A DNA stretch of 64,000 nt from Magicicada septendecula (lineage: Eukaryota > Arthropoda > Insecta > Hemiptera > Cicadidae): assembly GCA_034769895.1 (NCBI GenBank), contig CM068372.1, positions 379,161,910 through 379,225,909 of the forward strand, written 5' to 3'. The notes under the pieces are model-generated. The model was not told the DNA's origin. It was given only the letters and a program-made list of their open reading frames with translations, and ran no database searches. A program made the position numbers and the translations under genes. Positions 42,429 to 55,112 of this stretch are shown here, one piece after another (the stretch's first letter is position 1; each line of letters starts with the position of its first letter).

Positions 42429-44608
42429 GGCTCGGCATCATTGTTTCTTTGAGCCATATTATTCGATGCCTCATTCGGGATGCTCAGAGTGGTTACTTGC
42501 CGATCTGTTCTATGGTCTTCCGGTCGTTCATGGTGCGACCTCTGTTCAGTGTTGTCCAAACTATTACTCCTACGCGCCGGATAGTACCTCGGTTGGTCCC
42601 GTTCTAGGCTCCTCCGCCTTTCTTCGTATCTTCGGTAACTGCTTCGTCGATTGTGGTTGAATCCTCGCTGTCTTCCTTCTGTGGCTCGTATGAAGTTCAC
42701 TCTTGGGCGAGGATACCTATTATTATTAAAATTACTATTATTGGGACCCGCACGATTAGCATTATTAGGGTAAGGAGGACGATTACCATAATTGGGGCTT
42801 CTCTGACTATTTACGTTATCAGGGTAGGGATTGCGGTTACCCTGATAACCATTAGAGGGTCGATTCGGGTTTTGTTGGTTGGGACCCGTATTATTATTGT
42901 CATTGTAATTGGTATTATTTACATTATTTCCATTATTATAATTGTTATTTCGCGGGTATGCCCGACCTCCTTGGTACCCAGTATTTATGTGGTTCGCACC
43001 TTGATTATTGTTCAGGTACGTCCTTGGTTCGGGCCCATCACTTCTTCTACGACTCTGCCTGTAGTAATCTTCGTTTTCATAATTCTCTAGGAGTTCTGTC
43101 ATTGCCTGGATGGTTTTTATCTGGCTGCCCCTCCTTGCACGAATCACCTCCTCATCATAATGGTAAGACAGCTTGTTTATTAGGCATTCCTCCGGTATGG
43201 CTGGTTCTAAGTGCTTGGCCATACACACTTTGCCGAGGAAATAAGCTGTCATTGAGCTGCCGACTTGTGGTTTGTAGCGGCCGTGGCATATATTATCCCT
43301 GATGAGATTTTGCGTGGTCTCTGACCAGTACTTGGCTTTGAACAGGTTCTTGAATTGTTCATAATTGTCGATGTCGCTCCGGTTGGCCATCCACCAATGG
43401 TCATTCACCTCCCGAAACGACTCGTCAAGGATCTCTCGGTTCTGGACCCATCGGTTCCCTCGGTGTTTCTCGAGGTACTCCTCTATTCGTGCCAAGAACT
43501 CCATAGGCTTCCGTTTGTATTGCCGGAAATTGAGCCATTCTCTATTCTCTGACATGGGGAAATTGTGATATCCTGATGGTCTGTTTCTTATCAACTCTAT
43601 CTCCTCCTGGCTCTGACGCACCTGTCCGGTTATGTTCACCATAGCGGCTTCCACGCCGTCGCATCTTTCTGTTACTTGGGTCCTCACTTTATTTACTTCC
43701 TCCAATGCAAATTTCTTGGTCTCTTCCATTCTTGTTTCCTGTTGTTCTTGGACCTGAGTAATCTCCTTCGTTATTACTTCCCGGACTTCCAGCACTTCGT
43801 TCTCTGTTTGACGACATCTTTCGTCTACTTCTCGGATCTGCTGGTTAACAACCACGACTTCCTGTTCTAATTTCTTTACAATGGACTTCTTCGTCTCAGT
43901 TATCTTTTTATTTATCTCCTCTTTGGCTAACTCAATTCTCTCGTCTAACTTATTCATGTTCTCTTGGTTAACTTCCCTCAGTTCTTCTCTCAACCTTTGA
44001 TTATTCTCATCCATCTTCTCTTCTAAATTCTTATTATTTTCTTCCATTTTTCTTTCCATCTTCCTACTAGTTTCTTCGATTCTCTTATTAGTATTTTCTA
44101 TCTTACGGCCCAATTCTTCCTTTGTGGATCGGTTATCTTCCTTCAGATCCTCTAGTTTTTCATTTAATGAATGGTTGTTTTCCTTCAGATCCTCTAGTTT
44201 TTCATTTAATGAATGGTTGTTTTCCTTTAATTCTTCTAACTTTTCTCCCATCCTCTCTTCCATCTTCTTGTTGGTATTTTCTATGTTTTTATTTATTTCA
44301 TTCACATCTTCCCTCAAGGACTGCTTATCTTCCTTCCTTTCCTTACTCAACTGTAAGAAAATTTCCATGATCTTATCCATTTTGCTTTCTTCAGTGGTCA
44401 TAGATTTTCCTACTTCCTTGTCTGGGACGTTGACTTCCCCTGTTTGCGTTGTTACTTCAGGTTGTTCCTCGGGTGGTGCGGGTTGTTTCGGTTCCACTCG
44501 GATTAGTAACACTTCCGGATCTTCCACGGGTGTTGCCTCCTTATCCCCCATGTCAACCTCTTTTTCGGCCTCTGCCGCCCTCTTTTTCGATGTAGCTCGT
44601 CTTTGCAT
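42407..44608 (-). CDS. gag: Gag of element B (733 aa)
   Basis: Starts at ATG 44608 (MQRRATSKKRA). Order: acidic N-terminus, long coiled coil (about residues 60-330) with a shorter repeat block (LKENNHSLNEKLED units, about 44140-44235) than element A, the capsid-like region (about 345-520: RKPMEFLARIEEYLEKHRGNRW, HWWMANRSD, AYFLGKVCMAKHLEP), then an Asn/Gly/Pro-rich tail and Arg-rich end. No zinc knuckle. It is about 100 aa shorter than Gag A, mainly in the coiled-coil and poly-Asn parts. Confidence 0.9.
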   Translation of the reverse strand: MQRRATSKKRAAEAEKEVDMGDKEATPVEDPEVLLIRVEPKQPAPPEEQPEVTTQTGEVNVPDKEVGKSMTTEESKMDKIMEIFLQLSKERKEDKQSLREDVNEINKNIENTNKKMEERMGEKLEELKENNHSLNEKLEDLKENNHSLNEKLEDLKEDNRSTKEELGRKIENTNKRIEETSRKMERKMEENNKNLEEKMDENNQRLREELREVNQENMNKLDERIELAKEEINKKITETKKSIVKKLEQEVVVVNQQIREVDERCRQTENEVLEVREVITKEITQVQEQQETRMEETKKFALEEVNKVRTQVTERCDGVEAAMVNITGQVRQSQEEIELIRNRPSGYHNFPMSENREWLNFRQYKRKPMEFLARIEEYLEKHRGNRWVQNREILDESFREVNDHWWMANRSDIDNYEQFKNLFKAKYWSETTQNLIRDNICHGRYKPQVGSSMTAYFLGKVCMAKHLEPAIPEECLINKLSYHYDEEVIRARRGSQIKTIQAMTELLENYENEDYYRQSRRRSDGPEPRTYLNNNQGANHINTGYQGGRAYPRNNNYNNGNNVNNTNYNDNNNTGPNQQNPNRPSNGYQGNRNPYPDNVNSQRSPNYGNRPPYPNNANRAGPNNSNFNNNRYPRPRVNFIRATEGRQRGFNHNRRSSYRRYEERRRSLERDQPRYYPARRSNSLDNTEQRSHHERPEDHRTDRQVTTLSIPNEASNNMAQRNNDAEPLNGHRQ

Positions 44609-44657
44609 CTTTCTCTGTCTCTATTTAATAATCGCTGCCAAGCTTAGATTGTTAAGC

Positions 44658-44675
44658 CCTCTAAGTTGGACGCCA
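44658..44675 (-). promoter_or_regulatory. primer-binding site, element B
   Basis: TGGCGTCCAACTTAGAGG on the - strand, 3 nt after the LTR's TTACA. Nearly the same as element A's site. Confidence 0.8.
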
Positions 44676-44678
44676 CTT

Positions 44679-47600
44679 TGTAACACTTTGACCTATAGGT
44701 TACTGCCTTCTTCCTTAAAGCCCCGCGTTGGGTTCGTCACTTTGTAAGACGACCCTTTAATGGCTGTAATCTGATCAATTCCCACTGTTTGGGCTAGCCA
44801 CTTGGTCACCAGACCGCTGTATGCCGGTCGTTACAAAAGAATAAAAATAAAATGGAAAATTCAATAATAATAGAATTTTCAAATAATAAAATAATTTTGT
44901 TTATGTTTATAGAGGTATGTATAAGAGATAAATCTGTTTTTTAAAAGGTTCTGGTAAAATTTTAATAACAGGTAGGTATTTATTGACCGTCGAACACTTC
45001 TTGAAGATTTGCACCAAGTCTGGAGTTAAATAGATTAACTCCAGGTAATAATCGATTGGTGACTTTTCTGACTGGTCCAATATCTTGTTCAAAATAGAAT
45101 ATATTCTTCTCACTTAAGTCCTTCAGCCTTATAAATACCCTTAAATTACCCTGTGAAATAAGTACAGATACAAAATAATGGAAATATAAAGATTTATTGA
45201 CAATTTTAAATAATTAATCGATATTTTATCGATGGAGAGCAATTATCGACTCTGTCTCAGGAATTATCGATTGTGTCATACAGAACAAAATTTTATGTTA
45301 TATTATATTAAAAGACAGGTTCTTTGAGCGATTAGGATTAATAGTCAGAGAAGGGTGACGAGAAAGTATAACATTAACAATTAAAGATATTAATACAATA
45401 ATTACTATTCAATAGTATTTAAATAATTCCACTATGTAATGTAAATGAATGCTGTCAAACCATACGCAGACGATGACGTCACTGCGATATCGTGAAGGCG
45501 GTCTCTGTAGAATTAAAAGATGGCCGCTACTATTTCTTGCGTAGTTACTGTGAACTCGGCATGTCCCAAAATCACGACAAAATTACCTTTGTGAATGTCT
45601 AAAATCTTCCCGCACTGGTGTAATATGTCTGTTAAGTTAGTTGGTGTATTCTGGTGAAGTGTTCCGTGTAAACTTGTGTTAATTTAGTTATTTTGTCTGT
45701 TTTCACTTCTGGGGTTAAGTTTTTCAAGTTACGGTTAGGTTTGTAAAGTGAATCAGTTGAAATATAATGTTTTACTGTTTACTGTCACTCGTATAGTGAA
45801 GTTAGAGGTTTGTTTTCACTATTGTCGTGAATGTTTTTATAGTATTGGCTTCAAAAAGTGTCTAATTTGTCTAACTCTCGTTCACTGATTTCAATGGCTA
45901 AACGCTAGCATCATGTTCGACTCGATTTAAAGAACGATTTTGTCACACACCTGTTCAGCTTGATATTCAACAAAAGACTAATTAACTTGGTCATAAATCT
46001 TGCCCAGTTAATCCTTGAAAAAGTATTGTTAACATTTTTCGACTTCCCATACATATGATAAAATATTACATTATGTATGGAATTAATCTATTTTATTCCT
46101 CACTTTTATGAATTATTAATCTTATTATCGGTTTAATCATCTCATTCCCTTTAAATTGATGTATTATAGTCCATATCTGTAGATATTTTGTGGAAATTAA
46201 CAAATTTCTTTACTTTATGGAAATATAGGCTCAAAATTGGATTTCCGTCTTTATACAAAATTCCTTCCATTTTAAATATTATTAATACTATTATAATAAA
46301 TTTTAATTATTCATATTCCTCTTCCTTTCCTTAAATACATATAAATTACACCTTTGAACTGGTTTTTTGTGTTAATATGTAAATTTGACATTGCTCTTTA
46401 AAATTAATTAATTTATATATTTTGACAATTTACAAAATGTTAAGGTATATTTCCTTATTATCATTTTAATTCATAGGATCATTCCTAGTAGTGGTTAATT
46501 GTGTTATCTTATATAAATCTTGGTAGTTTACAGGATTTATAAGTGAATTATACTGTTTTATATTGGTTCTCTGATTTCACCAAATGGCCTAGATTTTAGA
46601 ATTTTATATTTCTTTCTTTCTCAAATAATTTAAACTTAATTCCTCCTCTGACTTTACATAATTACAATTATATCCAAATAACATGATTTATAACTTATTG
46701 TGTTGTGTAGTAGTTAATTAACACTACATATTTAAAATAAATAATTATGAACATGGTTTAGCAATCTGCACAATTGAACATATTGCAGATATGGTTTGAA
46801 CATATATCTTTCAACTATTTTTGAGCTAACATAGCATACCTTTTAGAACATTATTACTGGTATGTAGATTATTATTTATCAAACATAATTCTTTTCAAAA
46901 CACATAACATAAATCTTATTTTCTAATAAACCTTACAAATACATTTATTTAACACTTGATTTTAGGACTGTGAAATAACAGTCTATTTAAACATGTTACA
47001 CTTATTCATACTATATTAGTACCAGTCCTTTCTGGTTTAAACCATTATTATTGTGATCCCCTACATCAGTAAACTTTAACTCCCATACTCTATTTATTAT
47101 CATTTTTTACAAATGTCTTGTAAATAAAGATTTACATTAAAATAATAAAATACTGGAAACCTTCCATTTTATTATTTTATTATGCTGTTTATTATTTAGA
47201 TTTTAAAGTTGTGATATAGCATACTACTAAGTTATAGTATCACCAACTTTAAGTTTATTGCATTTTTTTTTTTAAAAACACTTACACAAATTCACTTTCA
47301 CTGTTGGTTCTGATATTTTGAGTCTTATTATCTCAGACCAGACCTTTAGTAATCATGGACCGTTAAGACTAGTTTATTTCTTTATTACACAATAGCTTTA
47401 GCCGGTGCACTTCTTATAACGCTATACAGCACTTTAGTTTTCACAATAATTACATTTTATAAGATTTTGGGTATGTTATACTTTCTTTTGCATAGTTTTT
47501 GTGGGTTTGGGATTGATAGTAGTTTATATAATAATAGGTTTTACTACGGTGTTTCTTTCATACTATTTCTTCCTCTCCTCCTGTCTTCTTTCTTGTCCTT

Positions 47601-48164
47601 CTTCGTATCTTCCTTCTGGTATTCATTCTTGTCCCTCTTCTAGTCTTCATTCTTGTCCCTCGTCTAGTCTTCACTCTTCTGGTCTTCCTTCCGTTCTTGG
47701 GTAAACCAAGGTACTTGGTGTTATCACGACTGAGGTTTAGTTTGGAGTATTTAATTTATTCACTGAACTGACTTTATTCTTCTATACAGGTTTCAGGGTA
47801 TTGTTTTCTTCATGTTCACAAACTTTATTCTTCCCTCTTCTTGTTTTTGGGGTATTTTGGTCTTCACCACTCTTTAATTGAGTCTCTTTTTTCTTTGATA
47901 TAGTCTTATATAACTGGTTTACTGCTCTGAGCTTCCTGGGTAACTTACTGGTATTATACTATGAGTTGATGAGTTGCTTCAATACTTTCTTTGGTTTCTT
48001 TTAACAGTGGTTTTATATATATTATGTAGTGAGGATTTTTATCTTATTGTGGTTCATTCCTCTGATTTATTTAAATGTCATTCAATATTATTATAACATT
48101 TGTTGGTGTAATTAAACTTTATGATTTCACATGACTTAAAATGTAGTGGATTTTCTGTCACGCT

Positions 48165-48167
<3 letters not shown>
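44679..48167 (-). repeat. element B 5' LTR (3489 bp)
   Basis: Reads TGTAGC...GTTACA on the - strand. It carries TGACGTCA (45474-45481) near GCGGCCATCTT (- strand, about 45518-45528), matching the LTR A promoter-like pair, and PBS-like echoes at 44717-44747 and 44781-44803. Only 45976-48167 has a partner in the left LTR. A 24-bp unit near 47630 is duplicated relative to that partner. Confidence 0.9.

Positions 48168-48203
<36 letters not shown>
48168..48203. repeat. (AT)n microsatellite between LTR B and LTR C
   Basis: About 18 AT units; the outer edges of two separate LTRs abut it. Confidence 0.95.
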
Positions 48204-48206
<3 letters not shown>

Positions 48207-51200
48207 AACGATCTGAAGTATGGTCGCTATTGTTTAAGCCCCGCGATGGAAGCCAAATCTGTAACGATCTGAAGGACTCGGTCGTATCTGTAAAATGTGT
48301 ACACCTATTTTTTATGTGTAGAAAATGTTAGTGTGGTGTGTTCGTCTCACACCTGTCGTTACATTAATGGTTGTTGCTACTGAAGTCTGTAGCGTAGTCA
48401 CAATTATCAGTACAACCTACCTGTAATTTCATAGGGGTTGCGAATCCCGGGTGGCGCCAAATTGTTTATTTTAAAACAATTAAATTTGTGAATTAACAAG
48501 TTAGATTGGTGTTATCAGCGTTGACAGCTGGAGCGTTCAAATGATTCCCGCCTCTGTACAGCTTACTGTATTGCCCACATGACAAGAGCGCTAGTTGTCT
48601 GCTCAGTGAAATTGCTAACACACACATATATTATACAACTTCCTATGAAATAAAACAATGGTAATGCTCTGTACTGTACCTTTAATTATGGTTTGTTCAT
48701 TAGTCAATGTGACAATAATATTATTAGTTATTTTTCAATAAAATTGCTCCGGCTTAACACATGAAACATAACTCTCTAGGCTGACGAAATTGATTTTGAA
48801 ACGAGTTATACTGAGGCCGACATGGCGTCTGTTTGTACACTATATATCAACTCGCTCAAAATTTGGAGTTCTTTGCATTATAAAGAAAACATAAAATATG
48901 GTTACATTAAAAAAGTACACTACCGTACCTTATCCGTACTTAAATGGTATAAAGTGTGTTTACAAATTGTTCGGCAGTGTAGTAATAGGTGTTACAAATT
49001 TCGCACATTAGTGCGAGGTTATTTCTTAGTTAACAATTGTTTTACATAAGTTTATATTATTCAATCCTTGAAAGAAAATTAATTTTACTTGATAGTGAGA
49101 ATTTTTTGAGTGATATGAGAAATATTTAAAGTGCTTTTATTCCTGGGATTATTGTATTTAATTGATACTTATCAGTTCAGAAGGTTGGGATAGGTCGTTG
49201 TTCTGGGGTAATGGAAATTCATCAATTTTGGAGTGACTTAGGCTGCTGGCATCTTCTTCTAATTTGTCTTGGGAATTTCTGCTATTTAATTTTGTTTATT
49301 TTGTTCCTGGACATCTGTTAATAGTTGAAACTCTTCATCTTCTCGTCACTGGTTCATGCTGTTGACTTCTGAATGTTTTTCAAACATTTTAAAATAAAAT
49401 TTCGGTCATCTAAATCTTGCGTACCTTCTACCCAAGCGTCATTTTTCCAAGTAAGTAATTTAACGGAAAATTAGTAACCAACGGCCCGTTTCTATGGTAA
49501 CAGAAACCCTTTGATTGGTTAAGGCCGAGATTAAAAGCATTGTTATCATATTTGAAATTCTTATTCAAATTTATTATATATTTTCTGATTGATTTTATTC
49601 TTCTGTCTTCCCTTCTGGGTATTAAATCTTATCACTATTGTATTTATTTCCTTTCAAAGATTAAAACAATACCTCATAAGGTCATGTTCTATTATATATT
49701 AACTTTTGTCTAATTATGTTGACATTTGATAATTACATAATTCTTTTAATTTAAACTCTCATAGTAACATTTTTCTTTTAAAATGATTTATACATAATTA
49801 CTGGCTAGTTACTTGCCTTAGATTTGTAAATTTCCTTGTTAATTTGTTATAATTTGTATTGGTGTGTTTCTGACAGTTAGGCATGTTCATAGGCCTAAGT
49901 AGCCATTATGGTATTTTACTTATTTCATTTAAATTACATTTCATTTCAGCCTGATGGGCTTTATTTTGCTATTATAATTGGTTGTGTTGTGTTTTGAGTC
50001 TGTTTGTGTTCTGATTACATTTCAAGATTATTTTCTATATCTTAATATTTAAAACATAACAATTAGGCCTATGGACTGTAAGCTTCCTTCAGCCATATCC
50101 CATTCATAACATTAAAACGAACAATTCTTTTCAAGTTATTAGTCACTGTTGGTTTAACATTCATTTCATTCTTTTACTATTATCTTGAGTGAGAAATATC
50201 ATCACTTCCTTCAAACTTATTTAATTTATTTTCCCTTCTAACATAGGGTGTTTATTAATTATATACTTAAATTTTTAATTCATTACTACTTCTTTTCTCC
50301 ATTCCATGTTAACACAAACTGTTTTTACATGGGCTTTCTTCCCTGAATAACATCATATCCTTTATCTATCTCTACTTGAAATACTATTTCTAATTATCCT
50401 TAACTATATAATTTTTTATAAGCTCACTCTTAAATCATTTATTGGTTCATCAATGATTTACTAAGTGTTTTCTTATCTATTACTACCTTTTTATTATTTA
50501 TAATATCTTTTTTCACTTATCACTTTCACCTTTAATTAATTGGTGTTTATCACTGATACACTCACTATTTTGGAGTATTCACCTTCACTATTGCACTTTT
50601 TCACTGTTTATATTAAGTGTTTTTTAGTGGGTAATCCCTATAATTATTTCTCTTTCTCTTTCTCACTTTCTCACTATTTCTTTCATTATAAATTATACAT
50701 AGTATTAATGATATTTTGCTATATATTTCACTATATCTATCTCTAATATTTGGGTTAGTGTACTTTTCTTTACTAGGTTACTTTTTACTGTTTTTGTTTA
50801 AAACAGGTATACAAATTATCTCATTTACAATAATATTTATTTCCATTAGTGGATAATTATTGGTTTTATTCACAATATTCTATATTTGAGCGTACCATTT
50901 CTCCCTTTTATATGTGGTGTTTCTTATTTCTTGGTTTCACTTCGTTTCCTCTTCATTCTTCTGCTTCTTCTTCTCCTTCATCTTCTTCATTTTCAATTGT
51001 CTTCATTTTAATTCGGTTCTCTCCTTTTCGTCTGGTTTGATTTTATTTAGTTATAGGAATTCGTTCACTTCCTTCAATTGCCTTTATTCTTCTTTGGGTT
51101 TGGTTTCTTCCCTTCTTCGTTTGTTTCCTGTTTGTTTGGTCAATCACTTTCTTTTCTTGTTTGTTTTTCGTGGTTCCCTTCTTCTTTTGTTTCCTGTTGT

Positions 51201-51357
51201 TGGGTCAATCACTTGGGTTGTGTAATGTCGTCGTTTGTCGTGTCACAGTTTTTATATTTTATTTATATTTAATCATTTTATTTAATATGAAGTACATTTA
51301 CATTAATAATTATCTTTTTTATCCCTTGTACTGGGGTGGCTTATTTGTGTTATAACA
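48204..51357 (-). mobile_element. element C: related solo LTR (3154 bp)
   Basis: Flanked by (AT)n on both sides, with TGTAACG at 48204 and ATAACA at 51357. The end (48204-48260) aligns with the 3' ends of LTRs A and B: TTTAAGCCCCGCGATGG corresponds to TTAAAGCCCCGCGTTGG in B. The T-rich + strand interior is in the same style. No gag or pol is attached. It contains a tRNA-3'-end-like stretch at 48440-48459. An alternative reading is an LTR 48463-51357 plus leader remnant. Confidence 0.65.
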
Positions 51358-51377
51358 TAATATATATATATATATTG
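51358..51377. repeat. (TA)n microsatellite right of LTR C
   Basis: About nine TA units; with 48168-48203 it frames LTR C and suggests insertion into an (AT)n tract. Confidence 0.9.
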
Positions 51378-51675
51378 AAACAGTACGCCTGCGTACGTTA
51401 CTGTGCATTGTCGCAGTTAGTTAAACATACTACTAAATTCGAATAAATAATTAATATTGTCAAATTTTAAAAAAATGCGTATTGAAAGCTGTGAGTAACC
51501 AGTGAACGGGGACAGGACGGTACTGTGATATCACGCCACACACAAGCTAAGAGTGTGTACAGTGTAAGTGATATGTGTGTGTGGGGGAAACAAGTAGAAA
51601 CCGGTGTGGCGTCACCCCTGGATAAATGTGAATATGTGAATAAGTAATTTACTTAAATTTTGGTAAGTAAAATTG
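51378..51675. repeat. direct repeat D, copy 1
   Basis: CTGCGTACGTTACTGTGCATTGTCG to TTTAAATTTTGGTAAG, repeated at 52068-52372 at about 85%. Both copies end in a splice-donor-like G-GTAAG. Non-coding. Confidence 0.85.
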
Positions 51676-52067
51676 GTAAGTTGGAGACAGAGTGTTATTA
51701 AAAACAAATCCAGTTGGCAAACGCATAGACAGTACTGCTAAAAATTATTTAGACTGTATGATAGATCTATACTTTGCTAAGACAAGTTGGCAAGCAAACT
51801 TTTATTGTACATGATGATACACGATAGAGAGAGATAGGCAAAAATCATGCGAGCTCTCTAAGGAAATTTTATGACTGCGTAAGTAGGGCACTATTACAAT
51901 AAAAAAGAACGCACGCTATAGAGTTAAAGTGGATATATTAACGAAGCGCTTTAAATTAAATGAATATTGTATTAATAAAATGTGATGTAAATTTTGTCTA
52001 ATGCAAAAGGCAAGAAATGTAATAAACAAGCAGGGAAAATTTATTTTAAGCAGGGAAATAATGCAAC
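51676..52067. other. segment between direct repeats D
   Basis: 392 bp without coding potential, flanked by same-orientation repeats. It could be the interior of a small terminal-repeat element, but I see no convincing PBS or PPT. Confidence 0.4.
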
Positions 52068-52372
52068 AGTAGGTCTGCGTACGTTACTGTGCATTGTCGA
52101 AGTTAGTTAAAAAAAACTGATAAATTATAATAAATAATTAATATTGTCAATATTTAAAAAAAAATCCGTACGGTATTGAAAGCTGTAAGTAACCAGGGAA
52201 GGGGAACACCGAATGTGCAGAACGGTACTGGCATATCACGCCACACACAAGCAAAGACTGTGTACAGTGTAAGTGATATGTTTGTGTGTGTGAACCAGTA
52301 GAAACCGGCATAGCGTCACCGCTGAATAAATGTGAATTAAATAAGTAATTTATTTAAATTTTGGTAAGGCGT
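52068..52372. repeat. direct repeat D, copy 2
   Basis: Same orientation as copy 1, with small indels (e.g. CACCGAATGTGCAGAA inserted). Confidence 0.85.
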
Positions 52373-53567
52373 GTAAGATATGACAAAACAAATTACGCCA
52401 CGTTATTAATAATATAAAGACGCACACTTGTGCAAAATCTAGTGCGAAACAAATAATACATATTAATTCAGTGTAAATAAAAGTGAATAGAACCAAGAAT
52501 AATTAACGTATAGCAAACCTGTTAATAAACAATTATACATAAAAAAATTACCGATCGTATGAACATCGAGTAATAAACAAAAGACTTCCCATGTTCCGAA
52601 TAAAATTAAAATCAGTACGAAAAATAAACAAATCTGTAAAGGACGCTTGACAAACTATAACAATATAAATCGTGCACAGAATGGTTGAAACATGATTTTT
52701 GCCCCCGACAGTATAAATAAGCAAGGATCGCCAGCCTCGACCCTCATTCTACTGGAACACGTCAGCAGACAAAGGGTACGCCCGACTGTGGAGCATCCAA
52801 GGTCGATACACCAGCAGTATGGAGATAGCTCCATACGAGTCATCTGAATGCTGAGTGGACCAGGAGGATCAGACGACAACGGAGGATCGACACAGGGTAC
52901 AGGACTCAGGATCATGACGAGGAATTACTGAGTATCACCGCACAAGCAATAAGGTGACATGAAACGTCAACCAACGAGACACAAAAAACGTTAACAAAAA
53001 AAACTGGAGTAAAAAGGCAATGATAAACTTTAATTGCGTAAATAATAATTGTAAAATCTAAATGGTTAAATTGTATTAATAGATCACACCAATTTATAAT
53101 GATATTTAACATTTACAAAATTATTATTAAATTTTTTTGAAATTATAACGAAGCATAAATGTTTATGTAATTCTAAATTTGATTGATATTTAATGAATAC
53201 GATATTTATATGTAGGCACACAAAGCAAAGCAGTAATAATATAAAAAAATATGCAATTCAATAGGAACACAATCTGAGCAAATCGAGAGCACATTTTGTA
53301 TTATAAAAATTTATATTTATCCATGTTTATGTATACAAGCGAATTTATATTTTGTGTATATTTGTGTTAATGTTATTTGTATAGTGACACTAATTGTGTG
53401 TATGCTGAGCACATACAAAAGAAAAATATTATGGAATAATAATGACAAAATTTAATTCGTAATTTTTGAAAAATTATTTAATAAAATTTGGAATGATTTT
53501 TACAAAGTTGATATGATATAAGAAGTGTTATTATTATTTCAAAAACACACCATACACCTTTTCTCGT

Positions 53568-53570
<3 letters not shown>
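52373..53570. other. no recognised feature
   Basis: A - frame 52915-52655 (86 codons) has no known domain. The rest is AT-rich with no match elsewhere in the window. Confidence 0.5.

Positions 53571-53602
<32 letters not shown>
53571..53602. repeat. (TA)n microsatellite
   Basis: About 16 TA units. Confidence 0.95.
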
Positions 53603-53605
<3 letters not shown>

Positions 53606-55112
53606 AGTTATCCTCTCCTAAAATTGATATTCCGTCCTAACTTTTATGGTACTGTGAAATATTGTTTTCTGCTACAAATGTCTTGTTCTATGAATCGGAA
53701 ACTAATAAGGGTATTTTCTATGTACGTCATTAGGAATGAACGCGATAATTGAAATTAGGGCCTATATAATGTAATGAAGTATAAAATAACATGTAAAGTT
53801 TATCACTTTCTAAGCGTAATTACAGTTTTTAAAGTAGTTTGGATTCAACATGAGTAAATAATGTTTCTGTGATAACATAATCTGATACGAAGTTTGTCAC
53901 TATCAAAGTTTACGTCATTAGCGAAGCGCCGGCGTCGGCGTCGGCGTCGGCTCCAGTTAAATAATTCCTCACGTGTGCAGAAGTCGTTACATGCTTAAAC
54001 AAAGTCATTACTCTTGTCAGGTGCGGTCGCAGGCCTGTTTACCTTAGCGATGTCGTGCATGAGATCACTGTGTTCCTTCTGACTTAACGCAACCTCGGTA
54101 TTGTAGTGTGTAATTTTCCCCTTACATTGGAGAGATTAACCATCTTTCCTATTCATAACTTTGCTAAGTGCAAAATGATTGTTAAGAATGTAACAAATAT
54201 ATATTTTATAAATAGATTATTAATTGATTCCTTTGTTAGTAGTATTATACATGAATATTAAACCCGGCCTAATGAGAACCAGAGAGATCTTCTTTAAATT
54301 CTTAGCAGACGCGTGAACGTCGCGGAGGTGGCTGAGTGATTACTCGAGTAGTCGTTGGCTAAGTTCTGCTGGGGTTACTGTACAGCTGGGAATAACGCTA
54401 TCGCCATGTTGTTATGTTATGTTATGTTATATCGCTAGCATTACGGACGAAGACCACAACGACTGTGAAGGAGGAGAAAAGAAGCTTCGGTCCGACGGAG
54501 GCGACACCACACAGGTTTTAGGGTTAGGACAGAGCTCCTCTCAGGGTACGGCAAAGTTGCTGCCTTGGATCACCAAACGAACAAAACGTTGACTACAAAT
54601 TACCTGGTCCTACAGGTTGGGGATTGTGCGATGGGTTGGTAACCTGTTCACGCCAAACCTTACTTATTCATAAGTCTATGGTTTTATGAAATCCACTGAG
54701 ACCGCAACAGCTTAGCCTGAGTCGTAAAGGAAGTTCACGACGACGATGAGACAATTATTAGTATACGAAGAGACGATACTAAACACTCGATTGGCAACTC
54801 TCCGGGCTATTAGGCCTTAGTCCACTACTGCCGCATACAACAGATGTTTCAGCCCCACCGTTGGAGGCCATTTTCAGTGTAAACGACTTGAGTAACTGGT
54901 ATGATCTTCACCAGTTATTTTGCCACAGTGTGTGGTTGACTGGGATTAGAAACAGCTAAAGATCTCCGAACGTGAGATAGGCTTTTCCACATATTCATTT
55001 TATTCAGTGTACAATAGATCTGCTTGTAGTATTTAAAATCATGATGACACTGATCAAATGATCGCTCGGCACCTGGTAATACATTTTATCAATGTTTGAA
55101 TTTGATAAGTGA
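53603..55112. other. no recognised gene; small simple repeats
   Basis: GGCGTC hexamer repeats at 53929-53952 and (GTTAT)4 at 54411-54430. GGTGGCTGAGTGATTAC (54328-54344) resembles a tRNA A box, but no B box follows at proper spacing. A - strand CTGAAAA-stem-GAAAC module is at 54846-54877. Confidence 0.4.

Larger units (their letters stand above)
34890..48167 (-). mobile_element. element B: Ty3/gypsy-type LTR retrotransposon with truncated 3' LTR
   Basis: A relative of element A on the opposite strand: 5' LTR 44679-48167, PBS, gag, PR-RT, RH-INT, hairpin array, conserved block, PPT, then a partial 3' LTR 34890-37056. Terminal dinucleotides fit TG...CA (TGTAGC start, GTTACA end on the - strand). 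No target duplication can be read because the left end is lost and the right end meets (AT)n. Confidence 0.93.

Noticed and set aside
54328..54390. tRNA gene
   Set aside because: A-box-like string only; no foldable cloverleaf or correctly spaced B box. The same holds for 27944-28022 and 59341-59362.
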